Assembly: GCF_004683865.2 (NCBI RefSeq)
Contig: NZ_CP038439.1
Coordinates: 2,358,001 to 2,422,000 of the forward strand
Direction of reading: 5' to 3'
Length of the DNA stretch: 64,000 bases
From: Paracoccus liaowanqingii
GTDB lineage: Bacteria; Pseudomonadota; Alphaproteobacteria; Rhodobacterales; Rhodobacteraceae
This document shows, piece after piece, positions 33,993 to 43,106 of the stretch. The notes under the pieces are model-generated. The model had not been told where the DNA came from. It saw nothing but the letters and a program-made list of their open reading frames with translations, and did no database searches. Positions within the stretch are counted from its first letter, which is position 1, and each line of letters opens with the position of its first letter. The position numbers were made by a program, and so were the translations under genes.

Positions 33993-35798
33993 TCAGCCGC
34001 CGATGGCGATGCCCTCGCGGCGCGGGTCGGCGCCGCCTTCCAGCCCGTCGGGGGTGACCACGATGCCTTGCAGGCCCGAGGTCAGCTCGGTCTCGTTCAG
34101 CTCGAAGCCCATGGCCGCCAGGCCCTCGGTCAGGGCGGCGGGCAGGCCCGCCTCGATGTCCATCGGGCCGAAGCGGTTGACCAGGTTCGGCGCGGCGACG
34201 GCGGCCTGGATGTCCATCCCCCAGTCCAGATGCGCCACGATGGCGCGGGCGACATAGCCGATGATGCGGCTGCCGCCGGGCGATCCGATCACCATGGTCG
34301 GCGCGCCGTCCTGCAGCACGATGGTCGGCGCCATGGACGAGCGGGGCCGCTTGCCCGGGGCCAGCGCATTGGCGATGGGCCAGCCGGCGTCGTCATGCGT
34401 CTCGAAGCTGAAATCGGTCAGCTCGTTGTTCAGCAGGAAGCCGGCCGCCATCACCCGCGAGCCGAAGCCGTTCTCGATGGTGGTGGTCATCGACAGGGCG
34501 TTGCCCTCCGCATCCACGATCGAAATATGCGAGGTCGAGGGCAGCTCCAGCGCCGAATCCTGGCCCCAGAGGCGGGCATGGCTCCAGCCCGGGCTGCCGG
34601 CGCTGACCTCGGGCAGGCTGTCGTCGCCCTGCAGCAGATGGGCACGCTCGTCCAGGTAGGCCTGGTCGATCAGCCCCTCGGTCGGCATGGCCACGAAGTC
34701 GCTGTCGGCCATGAAGCGGCCCCGGTCGGCGAAGGCCAGCCGCGAGGCGTCGCCGATCAGGCGCCAAGCCTCGGGGCTGTCGGCGCCCAAGGTGGCCAGG
34801 TCGTAGCCGCCAAGCATCCCCAGGATCTGGCCCACCGTCAGCCCGCCCGACGAGGGCGGGCCCATGCCGCAGACATCGTGGTCGCGATAGTCGACGCAGA
34901 CGGCGGGGCGTTCGACCACGCGATAGGCGGACAGATCGCCCATCGCCAGCAGGCCGGGATTGCCCTCGGCCCCGCGCACGGCGGCGGTGATCTGTTCGGC
35001 CACCGGGCCGGTATAGAAGCCGTCCGCCCCCTCGCGCGCCAGCAGGCGCAGGGTCTCGGCATAGGCGGGGTTGGTCAGCAGGCTGCCCTCGGCCACGGGC
35101 TGGCCGTCGGGGAAGAAATAGGCGGCGGTGGCGGGATCGCCCGTCAGGGCGTCGCCCTCGCCCGCGACCAGCGTGGCCAGGCGGGGCGAGACGGTAAAGC
35201 CGTCCCGGGCCAGCGCGATGGCATCGTCGAAGAGGCCGGACCAGTTCGCCTGGCCCCAGTTGCGATGCGCGACCTCCATCAGGCGCGGCGTGCCGGGCGT
35301 GCCGACCGAGAGGCCGCCGATCACGGCCTCCATGAAGGCCAGGGGCTCGCCCTCCTCGTCCTGGAACAGCGTGGGGGTGGCGGCCATGGGGGCGGTCTCG
35401 CGCCCGTCCAGCGTGGTCACCTCGCCGGACTCGGCATCGTACCAGACGAGGAAGGCGCCGCCGCCCAGACCCGAGCTTTGCGGCTCGACCAGGCCCAGCA
35501 CCGCCTGCACGGCGACCATCGCGTCGGCGGCACTGCCGCCGCGTTCCAGCACGCGGGCGCCGGCCTGCACGGCCAGCGGGTGGGCGGCGGTGACCATCCA
35601 GTCGGCGGCGGTGACCGGGCGCCCCTCGGCCTTGGCGGCCAGGGCGTCGCGGGCGGGCGCGTCCAGGTCGCCGAAGACATCGGTGGCGATCGCCTCGCCC
35701 GAGGCGCCCTCGGGCGCCACCGCATCGGCCGCCTGCTGCGCGCCCGCCATCGCCGCGCTGCCCAGCAGCAGTGCCAAGGCCCATCCTGTCCGCGTCAT
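33993..35798 (-). CDS. ggt: Gamma-glutamyltransferase
   Basis: 601 residues with an N-terminal signal peptide (ALALLLGSAAMAGA, about 7-20), so periplasmic. Cleaves and transfers the gamma-glutamyl group of glutathione and related compounds. The precursor self-cleaves before the catalytic threonine, here Thr422 in STSHISIVD; the family often has TTH, here TSH. LGGGAFLVWY and GPPSSGGL (313-320) are conserved segments. AGGGAGGGA lies just before the start at 35798. Confidence 0.95.
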   Translation of the reverse strand: MTRTGWALALLLGSAAMAGAQQAADAVAPEGASGEAIATDVFGDLDAPARDALAAKAEGRPVTAADWMVTAAHPLAVQAGARVLERGGSAADAMVAVQAVLGLVEPQSSGLGGGAFLVWYDAESGEVTTLDGRETAPMAATPTLFQDEEGEPLAFMEAVIGGLSVGTPGTPRLMEVAHRNWGQANWSGLFDDAIALARDGFTVSPRLATLVAGEGDALTGDPATAAYFFPDGQPVAEGSLLTNPAYAETLRLLAREGADGFYTGPVAEQITAAVRGAEGNPGLLAMGDLSAYRVVERPAVCVDYRDHDVCGMGPPSSGGLTVGQILGMLGGYDLATLGADSPEAWRLIGDASRLAFADRGRFMADSDFVAMPTEGLIDQAYLDERAHLLQGDDSLPEVSAGSPGWSHARLWGQDSALELPSTSHISIVDAEGNALSMTTTIENGFGSRVMAAGFLLNNELTDFSFETHDDAGWPIANALAPGKRPRSSMAPTIVLQDGAPTMVIGSPGGSRIIGYVARAIVAHLDWGMDIQAAVAAPNLVNRFGPMDIEAGLPAALTEGLAAMGFELNETELTSGLQGIVVTPDGLEGGADPRREGIAIGG

Positions 35799-35874
35799 CG
35801 CCGTCCCTCCCTGTCCCGGAATGATGGGGTCAGCATGACGCCGGATGCGCGGGCGCGCAACCGTCCCGGCCGGT

Positions 35875-36417
35875 TCAGTCCTCGGCGGCCAAGGCGCGTT
35901 CCAGCTCGGGCAGGAAGCGTTGGGTGTAATCGTCGCGGATCAGGGGGCCCGCGAAGCGGAAGAGGATCTGCCCCTCGCCATCGACGATGAAGGTCTCGGG
36001 CGGGGCGGTGACGCCCCAGTCGATGGCGCCGCGCCCGCGCGGATCGGTGGCGATGGCCGCAAAGGGGTCGCCATCCTCGGTCAGGAAGGACAGGGCGTTG
36101 GGCTCGGGGTCCTTCAGGTCGATCCCGTAGACCGGCAGGCGGGTCGACAGGTCCGTCAGGGTCGGGTGTTCGGCGCGGCAGGGCGGGCACCAGCTGGCCC
36201 AGAAGTTGACCAGCTTGACGCCCGGCTGGCGCAGCATCTCGTCGGTCAGCTGCACCTTGCCAGGCAGCGTCGTGTCGGGCACCGCGGGCGCCTGCCGTCC
36301 GATCATGGCCGAGGGCAGGTTGCCCGGATCCTCGCGGTTCATGCCCCAGAGGAAGGTGGCGGCGAGCGCGGCGAAGACCACCGGCGGCAGGATCATCAGG
36401 ACGGGGACCCTAGCCAT
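35875..36417 (-). CDS. ccmG: Thiol:disulfide interchange protein CcmG (DsbE)
   Basis: 180 residues. The ATG at 36417 is preferred over one nine bases earlier because AGGAG is then well spaced; it overlaps the ccmD stop. Membrane-anchored periplasmic thioredoxin (helix about 5-25) that reduces apocytochrome c before haem attachment. Active site WCPPC with Cys77 and Cys80, and the DsbE-type GVTAPPETFIVDGEG loop with cis-Pro. Last gene of the ccm run. Confidence 0.95.
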   Translation of the reverse strand: MARVPVLMILPPVVFAALAATFLWGMNREDPGNLPSAMIGRQAPAVPDTTLPGKVQLTDEMLRQPGVKLVNFWASWCPPCRAEHPTLTDLSTRLPVYGIDLKDPEPNALSFLTEDGDPFAAIATDPRGRGAIDWGVTAPPETFIVDGEGQILFRFAGPLIRDDYTQRFLPELERALAAED

Positions 36418-36553
36418 TGCGCTCATGCTCCTGCAGGGCGCGGCGGGCGCGGGCGTTGGCGGCCACGGTGTGCCAGACCAGCCCGGCGATCAGCACGGTG
36501 CTGACCGCATAGGCCGCCAGCACCGTGCCAGCATATTGTCCAAGGTCGATCAT
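36410..36553 (-). CDS. ccmD: Haem exporter protein CcmD
   Basis: 47 residues, with one transmembrane helix (YAGTVLAAYAVSTVLIAGLVW) followed by a basic tail (ANARARRALQEHE). Small subunit of the CcmABCD complex that helps release holo-CcmE. The ATG overlaps the ccmC stop (ATGA) and its end overlaps ccmG, which supports this short frame. Confidence 0.92.
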   Translation of the reverse strand: MIDLGQYAGTVLAAYAVSTVLIAGLVWHTVAANARARRALQEHERNG

Positions 36554-37275
36554 GCGCGCATCTCTCTGGCCTGCAGGGCGGCCAGGCGCCGCCTGCGGAT
36601 TTCGGTTCGGGTGCGGATCAGCAGCAGGGCCAGGAACAGCAGGAAGAAGCCCAGCATCGCCAGATAGAGCGGATAGCGATAGACGGACGACATCCGCTCG
36701 CCCGACTGCACCGACAGGCTGGCGCCCTGATGCAGGCCCTGGTTCCAGAAGAGGACGGCATAGCGCGACAGAAGCGCGAAGACCGAGCCCACGAGGCACA
36801 GCACGCCCGTGAGGTCGGCGGCGCTGTCGGGATCCTCGACCGCCGCCCAGAGCGCGATATAGCCCACGTAGAACAGGAACAGGATCAGGAACGAGGTCAG
36901 GCGCGGGTCCCATTCCCACCAGGTGCCCCACATGGGCTGGCCCCAGATGGCGCCGGTGGCCAGCGCGATCAGGGTCATGACCGCGCCGATGGGGGCGGCG
37001 GCCTTGGCGGCCAGCGCGCTGACATGGTGGCGGCGCACGATCCAGATCAGCGAGGCGACCAGCATCATCACCCAGATGTTGATGGCCATCATCGCCGCCG
37101 GGACATGCAGGAAGACGATCTTGACGGTCGAGCCCTGCCGGAAATCCTCGGGGGTCAGGAACCCCCAGACCACGCCGCCCACGCAGCAGATGACCGCGCT
37201 GCCGACCAGCCAGGGCAGAAGCCCCTCGGTCGTGCGCATGAACTTGGTCGGATTTGCGTATTCCCAGATCGACAT
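36550..37275 (-). CDS. ccmC: Haem lyase/exporter subunit CcmC
   Basis: 241 residues, six membrane helices. It attaches haem to CcmE. The tryptophan-rich WGTWWEWDPRLTS haem-handling motif lies in the middle, in the sequence IWGQPMWGTWWEWDPR. Starts 56 bases after ccmB; the start at 37275 fits the N-terminal SIWEYANPTKFM of the family. Confidence 0.96.
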   Translation of the reverse strand: MSIWEYANPTKFMRTTEGLLPWLVGSAVICCVGGVVWGFLTPEDFRQGSTVKIVFLHVPAAMMAINIWVMMLVASLIWIVRRHHVSALAAKAAAPIGAVMTLIALATGAIWGQPMWGTWWEWDPRLTSFLILFLFYVGYIALWAAVEDPDSAADLTGVLCLVGSVFALLSRYAVLFWNQGLHQGASLSVQSGERMSSVYRYPLYLAMLGFFLLFLALLLIRTRTEIRRRRLAALQAREMRA

Positions 37276-37331
37276 GATGCCCCCCCTCTATCCCTGTTTC
37301 CCCGCGCCCCTCAAGGGGCAGGCCGCCGCAC

Positions 37332-37988
37332 TCACCGCAGATTGACCCGAAGCGCCGCCGCCGCCGCGAAGGGGATCAGCGCCAGCACCCCCAGGGTGAT
37401 GCCCGCCAGGAACATCAGGGGCGTGGCGGTGGCCATGCCCTCGGCCCCGCGCCGCGTGATCTCGGCCCCGAAGATCAGCGTCGGGATGTAGAGCGGCAGG
37501 ACCAGCAGCGACAGCAGCAGCCCACCGCGCCGCAGCCCTACGGTGATCGCCGCGCCGAAGGCCCCCAGCATCGACAGCGCGGGCGTGCCGAGCGCCAGCG
37601 AGGCCACCAGCCAGGGCATCGCCTGCACGGGCAGCTGCAGCAGGACGCCGAACAGGGGCGCCGAGACGACCAGCGGCAGGCCGGTGGTGATCCAGTGGGC
37701 CAGCGCCTTGATCGCCACCGCCGCCTCCAGCGGCAGGGGGGCGGTGGCCAAGAGGTCCAGGCTGCCATCCTCGTGGTCCAGCGCGAAGATGCGGTCCAGT
37801 GACAGAAGGCAGGCCAGCAGCGCGCCGACCCAGAGGACACCGGGCGCCACCGGGGCCAGCGTGGCGCGGTCGGGGCCGACGCCGAAGGGCACCAAGGCCG
37901 AGAGGATCAGGAAGAAGGCCACGCCCAGCCCGAAGCCGCCCCCGGCCCGCGTGGCCAGCCTGAGGTCGCGGATCAGAAGCGCGATCAC
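37332..37988 (-). CDS. ccmB: Haem exporter membrane subunit CcmB
   Basis: 218 residues, the family length, from a GTG at 37988 sharing a GTGA overlap with ccmA. Six hydrophobic helices. Permease partner of CcmA; the stretch [32 protein letters not shown] is characteristic of CcmB. The longer frame upstream runs through ccmA and is not used. Confidence 0.95.
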   Translation of the reverse strand: MIALLIRDLRLATRAGGGFGLGVAFFLILSALVPFGVGPDRATLAPVAPGVLWVGALLACLLSLDRIFALDHEDGSLDLLATAPLPLEAAVAIKALAHWITTGLPLVVSAPLFGVLLQLPVQAMPWLVASLALGTPALSMLGAFGAAITVGLRRGGLLLSLLVLPLYIPTLIFGAEITRRGAEGMATATPLMFLAGITLGVLALIPFAAAAALRVNLR

Positions 37989-38620
37989 GCGAAGGCCTCG
38001 TTGAAGCCCGAGGCACGGGTGGCGGGGGCCGATCCGGGGCGGGCGCGGAAGGGGGTCAGGTCCAGGACGCGGGCCTGTGGCAGGCCCAGATCGATATGGG
38101 TGGCGATCAGCGCGGCCCCCCCCTGCCCCAGATGGGCGACAAGCACCTGGGCGAAACGCGCGACCGAGGCCGCGTCCAGCGACACGGTGGGCTCGTCCAG
38201 CACCCAGAGCGGGCGCCCGGTGACCAGCAGCCGCGCCAGCCCGAGGCGGCGCTTCTGCCCCGCCGAGAGGGCGACGGCGGGGCGATGGGCCAGCGCGGTC
38301 AGGTCCATCGCCGCCAGCGCGGCATCCGTCCCACCGCCGCCGAAGACCTGCGCCCAGAAGGTCAGGTTCTCGGCCGCGGTCAGCGCGGGCTTCAGCCCGT
38401 CGGCATGGGCAGCATAGGCCAGGCAATCCTCGGGCATCCGGATCCGGCCCGCGACGGGGGCCTGCAATCCGGCGACCGTGCGCAGAAGGGTCGTCTTGCC
38501 GACCCCGTTCGGGCCGCGCAGGATCAGCGCCTGCCCGGCCTCCAGATCGAACGTCACCCCCTCGACCGTCCGCAGACCGCCGCGCGCGACGGCCAGGTCC
38601 TGGACGGCCAGCAGGGTCAC
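37985..38620 (-). CDS. ccmA: Haem exporter ATP-binding subunit CcmA
   Basis: 211 residues from a GTG at 38620 that overlaps the previous stop (GTGA). ABC ATPase for release of haem-loaded CcmE. Walker [10 protein letters not shown] at 36-44, signature [15 protein letters not shown], Walker [12 protein letters not shown]. First of five consecutive ccm genes A-B-C-D-G; ccmE, ccmF and ccmH are not in the window. Confidence 0.96.
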   Translation of the reverse strand: MTLLAVQDLAVARGGLRTVEGVTFDLEAGQALILRGPNGVGKTTLLRTVAGLQAPVAGRIRMPEDCLAYAAHADGLKPALTAAENLTFWAQVFGGGGTDAALAAMDLTALAHRPAVALSAGQKRRLGLARLLVTGRPLWVLDEPTVSLDAASVARFAQVLVAHLGQGGAALIATHIDLGLPQARVLDLTPFRARPGSAPATRASGFNEAFA

Positions 38621-38973
38621 AGGGGCAGAAGCGCGCAGGCCACGCGGCGACCCTCGGACAGGGTCACGTTGTAGGTGCGCGCGGCGGTGGCCGAGGCCAT
38701 CGCCTCGACCCGCAGGCCGAGCGCGTCCAGATGCGCGATCAGGTCGCGCGGGGGAATGTCGACGGCGGCACCCATGCCCAGGAACAGCACGTCGACGCGG
38801 CCCGCCAGCGCCTCCAGCGGGGCGATCTGGTCCAGGCCGTCCCACGGGGTGACGCGGTCGGCCTCGATCACCAGCGCGTGGTGGAAGACCCGGCCCGCGA
38901 CCCGGAAGAAGCCCGGGCCATAGCCTTCGACGGCATGCTGCCCGGTGAACTCGATCGGCGTCAGGGCGGGCAT
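38617..38973 (-). CDS. Mth938-like domain protein (DUF498)
   Basis: 118 residues from the ATG at 38973, overlapping the secF stop by one base (TGATG); its own stop overlaps the ccmA GTG (GTGA). Small soluble alpha/beta domain with [28 protein letters not shown] and the conserved VLFLGMGAA. Homologues occur widely; the molecular function is not settled (the eukaryotic relative NDUFAF3 aids complex I assembly). Its coupled place between secF and ccmA suggests an envelope or respiratory assembly role, which is inference only. Confidence 0.88.
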   Translation of the reverse strand: MPALTPIEFTGQHAVEGYGPGFFRVAGRVFHHALVIEADRVTPWDGLDQIAPLEALAGRVDVLFLGMGAAVDIPPRDLIAHLDALGLRVEAMASATAARTYNVTLSEGRRVACALLPL

Positions 38974-39962
38974 CAGACCTCCTCGGCGCCCTCGAAGGGC
39001 GACAGGTTCTTGCGGGCCTTGGGATCCTTGGGGTCGGGCTTGTCGCGGCGCACGCCCAGCCACAGCACGAAATTCTTGGCCACGTAGACCGAGGAATAGG
39101 TGCCGATGAAGATGCCGAAGGTGATCGCGAAGACGAAGCCCCGGATGACGTCGCCGCCCAGCACCAGAAGCGCGATCAGCGCCAGAAGCGTGGTGACCGA
39201 GGTCATGGTGGTCCGCGACAGGGTCTCGTTCACGGACAGGTTCATCACCTCGCGCAGGGCCCGCGTCTTGTACTTGACCAGGTTCTCGCGCAGGCGGTCG
39301 AAGACCACCACCGTGTCGTTGATCGAATAGCCCACGATGGTCAGCAGCGCCGCGATGGTGGTCAGGTCGAAGCGGATCTGGAACAGCGCGAAGATGCCCA
39401 TCGTGATCAGCACGTCATGGAACAGCGACACGATGGCGCCCACCGCGAACTGCCATTCGAAGCGCAGCCAGATGTAGATCGAGATCGCCACCAGCGAGGC
39501 CAGCACCGCGTAGATCGCGGTCTGCACCAGCTCTCCCGAGACCTTGGGACCGACCGATTCGACCGAGGGGAAGGTCATCTCCGGGTCGATCCCGCGCAGC
39601 GCCTCCTCGACCGTGGCGATGGTCTGGGGGGTCACGGCCTCGGTCCCGTCCTGGGCGCTGATGCGGACCTGCGAGACGTTCTGGTCGGCCGCGAAGCCCG
39701 GATCGAAGACCTCGGTGATGGCCACGTCGCCCAGGTCCAGCCCCGACAGCGCGTCGCGATAAGCCGCGACATCGACGGGCTGGGCCGATTCGGTGCGGAT
39801 CGTCGTGCCGCCCCGGAAATCGATGCCGAAGTTCAGCCCGTTGAGGAACAGCACCACGACCGAGGCGACCATGAAGAAGGCCGAGATGCCGAAGGTCAGC
39901 TTCTGCCAGCGGAAGAAGTCGAAGCTGGTCTGGTCGGGAATCAGTTTCAGACGGAAAGCCAT
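38973..39962 (-). CDS. secF: Protein translocase subunit SecF
   Basis: 329 residues, six helices and a periplasmic loop. Uses proton motive force with SecD to pull secreted proteins through Sec[15 protein letters not shown] in the P1 region and [18 protein letters not shown] in the transmembrane core are diagnostic. It starts one base after the secD stop. Confidence 0.97.
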   Translation of the reverse strand: MAFRLKLIPDQTSFDFFRWQKLTFGISAFFMVASVVVLFLNGLNFGIDFRGGTTIRTESAQPVDVAAYRDALSGLDLGDVAITEVFDPGFAADQNVSQVRISAQDGTEAVTPQTIATVEEALRGIDPEMTFPSVESVGPKVSGELVQTAIYAVLASLVAISIYIWLRFEWQFAVGAIVSLFHDVLITMGIFALFQIRFDLTTIAALLTIVGYSINDTVVVFDRLRENLVKYKTRALREVMNLSVNETLSRTTMTSVTTLLALIALLVLGGDVIRGFVFAITFGIFIGTYSSVYVAKNFVLWLGVRRDKPDPKDPKARKNLSPFEGAEEV

Positions 39963-39963
39963 C

Positions 39964-41628
39964 TCACACCTCGATCTGCTTGGGGCGCGCGCGCTCGAAC
40001 CACATGATGGTGATCAGGCGCGTCACGAACAGCGCCGTGAAGACCGAGGTCACGATCCCGATGGTCAGCGTCACCGCAAAGCCCTTGACCGGCCCCGAGC
40101 CCAGCACGAAGAGGATGGCCGCCACGATCAGCGTCGTGATGTTGGCGTCCACGATGGCCGACATGGCCTTCTCGTAGCCCAGCTCGATCGCGCGGGCGGG
40201 GCCGCGGGCGGTCCGCAATTCCTCGCGGATGCGTTCGAAGACCAGCACGTTGGCATCGACCGCCATGCCGATGGTCAGCACGATGCCAGCGATGCCGGGC
40301 AGCGTCAGCGTGGCCCCGATCAGCGACAGGACCGCGAACAGCAGCACCATGTTGAAGGTCAGCGCGACCGCCGCGAAGACGCCGAAGCGGCCATAGGACA
40401 GGATCATCAGCATCACGACGGCGACGAAGCCCACGCCCGCCGCGACCTTGCCCGCGTCCACGCTGTCCTGCCCCAGTTCGGGGCCGACGGTGCGCTCCTC
40501 CAGGAAGGTCATCTCGGCCGGCAGGGCGCCGGCGCGCAGCAGCACCGACAGCTGGTTGGCCTGGTCGAAGTTCATCGAGCCCGAGATCTGCCCCGAGCCG
40601 GTGGTGATGGCCGAGCGGATGACCGGGGCCGAGATCACCTCGTCGTCCAGCACGATGGCGAAGGGCTGGCCGATGTTCTGCGAGGTGTAGCTGCCGAAGG
40701 CCCGCGCCCCCGTCGGGTTGAAGCGGAAGTTGACCGAGGGCTGGCCGTTCTCGTCGCTGCCGGGCATGGCATCGACCAGATCCTCGCCGGTGACGACGGG
40801 GCTGTCCTCGAGGATGTAGTAGACCCCCTCCTGGTCGATCGAGGGGGCGATGAACTGCCCCAGGCCCGGCTGCGCCTCGGCGTCGCCGGTGGTGCCCAGG
40901 ACCGGGTTGAAGGTCAGCTGAGCGGTGGTGCCGATCAGCTCCTTCAGCTCGGTGGCCGAGCCGATGCCCGGCACCTGGATCAGGATGCGATCCTCGCCCT
41001 GGCGCATGATGGTGGGTTCGCGGGTGCCGACCTCGTCAACGCGGCGGCGCACGATCTCCAGCGACTGCTGGATGGTGCGGTCGTCGGTCACGGCCTTCTC
41101 GGCATCCGACAGCTGGATGGTCAGCGTGGAGCCTTGGGTGGCGATGGCCAGCGACTGCTGGCCCGCGCCGGTCAGGGTGGTGACGGGGTCGGAGAAGCCG
41201 CGCGCGATCTCGATGGCGCGGGGCATCTGGTCGGCATTGCCGATCTCGACCGACAGCACGCCCTCGGGCGCCTCGACGCGGCGGATCGCGCCGACCGTGT
41301 CGCGTTCGGCGGCGAGCGCCGTGCGCAGTTCGGGCCAGAGCGCGTCGACGCGGGTCTTGTAGACCTGCGTCACCTGCACCTCGCCCAGGAGGTGGGCGCC
41401 GCCGCGCAGGTCGAGCCCCAGATTGACCAGATTGGAGGGCATCCACGAGGGCCAGCCGTCGCGCGCCGCCACCAGTTCGGGCGTCTCGACGCCGGTGGCC
41501 TCGATCCGGGCAACGGCATCGTTATGCGCCTCGACGCGGGCGTAGAAGGCGTTGGGCAGCGCGTAGAAGAGGCCCAGAAGGCAGATCCCGAAAATCAGGA
41601 TGCGCTTCCATCGGTCGATCTGAAGCAT
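39964..41628 (-). CDS. secD: Protein translocase subunit SecD
   Basis: 554 residues. N-terminal helix, large periplasmic P1 domain (LGLDLRGGAHLL; RRRVDEVGTREPTIMRQGEDRILIQVPG) and five C-terminal helices with GIVLTIGMAVDANVLVFERIREEL, the conserved Asp segment. Partner of SecF, with which it is nearly contiguous; starts 16 bases after yajC. Confidence 0.97.
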   Translation of the reverse strand: MLQIDRWKRILIFGICLLGLFYALPNAFYARVEAHNDAVARIEATGVETPELVAARDGWPSWMPSNLVNLGLDLRGGAHLLGEVQVTQVYKTRVDALWPELRTALAAERDTVGAIRRVEAPEGVLSVEIGNADQMPRAIEIARGFSDPVTTLTGAGQQSLAIATQGSTLTIQLSDAEKAVTDDRTIQQSLEIVRRRVDEVGTREPTIMRQGEDRILIQVPGIGSATELKELIGTTAQLTFNPVLGTTGDAEAQPGLGQFIAPSIDQEGVYYILEDSPVVTGEDLVDAMPGSDENGQPSVNFRFNPTGARAFGSYTSQNIGQPFAIVLDDEVISAPVIRSAITTGSGQISGSMNFDQANQLSVLLRAGALPAEMTFLEERTVGPELGQDSVDAGKVAAGVGFVAVVMLMILSYGRFGVFAAVALTFNMVLLFAVLSLIGATLTLPGIAGIVLTIGMAVDANVLVFERIREELRTARGPARAIELGYEKAMSAIVDANITTLIVAAILFVLGSGPVKGFAVTLTIGIVTSVFTALFVTRLITIMWFERARPKQIEV

Positions 41629-41644
41629 GTGGGCGAACGCCTTC

Positions 41645-41977
41645 TCAGCTGTTTGCGGCGACCGGTTCGGTCTTGTTGACGACCTGGGCCAGGGTCGAGC
41701 GGATGACGCGGACGCGCACGCCGGTCGCGATCTCGACCTCCAGCTCCTCGTCGCGGACGGAGACGACCTTGCCCAGGATGCCGCCCTGGGTGACGACCTG
41801 GTCGCCCTTCTTGACGGCCTCGACCATGGCGCGATGCTGCTTCACGCGCTTCTGCTGCGGGCGGATCATCAGGAAATACATGATCGCGAAGATCAGGATC
41901 AGCGGAATGAACTGCGCAAGCGCTGCGCCGCCACCTGCGGCGCCGGCGGCCTGGGCATAAGCGGGGGTCACGAACAT
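41645..41977 (-). CDS. yajC: Preprotein translocase accessory subunit YajC
   Basis: 110 residues. One helix (FIPLILIFAIMYFLMIRPQQKR) followed by a small cytoplasmic domain with VKKGDQVVTQGGILGKV. Binds the SecDF complex. First of the yajC-secD-secF operon here. Confidence 0.96.
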   Translation of the reverse strand: MFVTPAYAQAAGAAGGGAALAQFIPLILIFAIMYFLMIRPQQKRVKQHRAMVEAVKKGDQVVTQGGILGKVVSVRDEELEVEIATGVRVRVIRSTLAQVVNKTEPVAANS

Positions 41978-42232
41978 CGGGGGTCCTTTCGGTCAGGGGC
42001 ACGGCCACGGGCCGCATCAGGATTGGCGCGCAACCTAGCCGCGCCGCCCGCCCTTGGCAAGAAAGCCCCCGAGGCCCGGGCCGCAAGACGCGAAACGGCT
42101 TCGTGATCGAAGGGCGGCCCCTGTTGATGCGGCCGTGTGGTCGGGGCCGTGTGGCGGGGGCGCCTGTGGACTTGGCGCTGGCGCTGTGGCAGTCGAGGGG
42201 GCGCCCCACCCTGCCATCCGAAGGAACCTGCC

Positions 42233-43048
42233 ATGGCCGAGCGACGCGACCCCGCTGCCGAACTGACCCGCCTTCTGGACATCATGGCGGCGCTGCGCGA
42301 TCCCGACACGGGCTGTCCGTGGGATGTCGAGCAGGACTTCGCCTCGATCGCGCCCTACACGATCGAGGAGGCGCACGAGGTCGAGGACGCGATCCAGCGC
42401 AAGGCCTGGGACGAGCTGCCGGGCGAGCTGGGTGACCTGCTGCTGCAGGTGGTCTTTCAGGCGCAGATCGCGCGCGAGGCCGGCATGTTCGACTTTGCCG
42501 ATTGCGCGGCGGCGATCAGCGACAAGCTGGTCTTCCGCCATCCCCATGTCTTCGGATCCGAAAGCCGCGACAAGTCCGCCGAACAGCAGGTGAAGGACTG
42601 GGAGGCGATCAAGGCGGTCGAGCGCGCCGGCAAGGCCGAGCGCGGGACGCTGGACGGCGTGGCCCTGGGCCTGCCCGCCCTGACCCGCGCGCTGAAGCTG
42701 CAGAACCGCGCCGCGCGTGTGGGCTTCGACTGGCCCGGCCCCGGCGACGTGCTGGCCAAGATCACCGAGGAGACCGCCGAGCTGGTCGAGGCCCGCGACG
42801 GCCTGGGCCCCGAGGCGATGGAGGAGGAGTTCGGCGATCTGCTGTTCGTGATGGCCAATCTGGGCCGGCATCTGAAGATCGACCCTGAGCAGGCGCTGCG
42901 GCGCGCGAATGCCAAGTTCACCCGGCGCTTCGGCGCGATCGAGGCGGCGCTGGCGGCCCAAGGGCGGCGGCCCGAGGACAGCGACCTGGCCGAGATGGAC
43001 CGGCTGTGGGATGCCGCCAAGGTCGCCGAGAAGACGACGACGGGGTAA
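42233..43048 (+). CDS. mazG: Nucleoside triphosphate pyrophosphohydrolase MazG
   Basis: 271 residues from the ATG at 42233, with AAGGAA upstream; earlier in-frame codons are rejected. House-cleaning all-alpha NTP pyrophosphohydrolase with two MazG domains. First domain: CPWDVEQDFASIAPYTIEEAHEVEDAI and ELGDLLLQVVFQ; second domain: ITEETAELVEA and EEFGDLLFVMANLGRH, carrying the metal-binding acidic pairs. Its TAA stop is followed at once by copy C of the dispersed hairpin element. Confidence 0.96.
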   Translation: MAERRDPAAELTRLLDIMAALRDPDTGCPWDVEQDFASIAPYTIEEAHEVEDAIQRKAWDELPGELGDLLLQVVFQAQIAREAGMFDFADCAAAISDKLVFRHPHVFGSESRDKSAEQQVKDWEAIKAVERAGKAERGTLDGVALGLPALTRALKLQNRAARVGFDWPGPGDVLAKITEETAELVEARDGLGPEAMEEEFGDLLFVMANLGRHLKIDPEQALRRANAKFTRRFGAIEAALAAQGRRPEDSDLAEMDRLWDAAKVAEKTTTG

Positions 43049-43106
43049 GGGGGCGCTGCCCCCGTCCCGTTCCGGGACTCCCCCGGGATATTTTCATGAA
43101 GAAGAA
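43049..43106. repeat. Dispersed composite 3'-end element, copy C
   Basis: Reading the plus strand: GGGGG-CGCTG-CCCCC (43049-43063), then GTCCCG-TTC-CGGGAC (43064-43078), a C/G run, then GGATATTTTCATGAAG and the rest of the tail to 43106. It fills the whole 45-base gap between the convergent genes mazG and dusA, and its tail encodes the end of dusA. Confidence 0.75.

Noticed and set aside
33882..35990. 702-codon plus-strand open frame opposite ggt
   Set aside because: Antisense shadow of ggt beginning in the repeat element; no domain seen.
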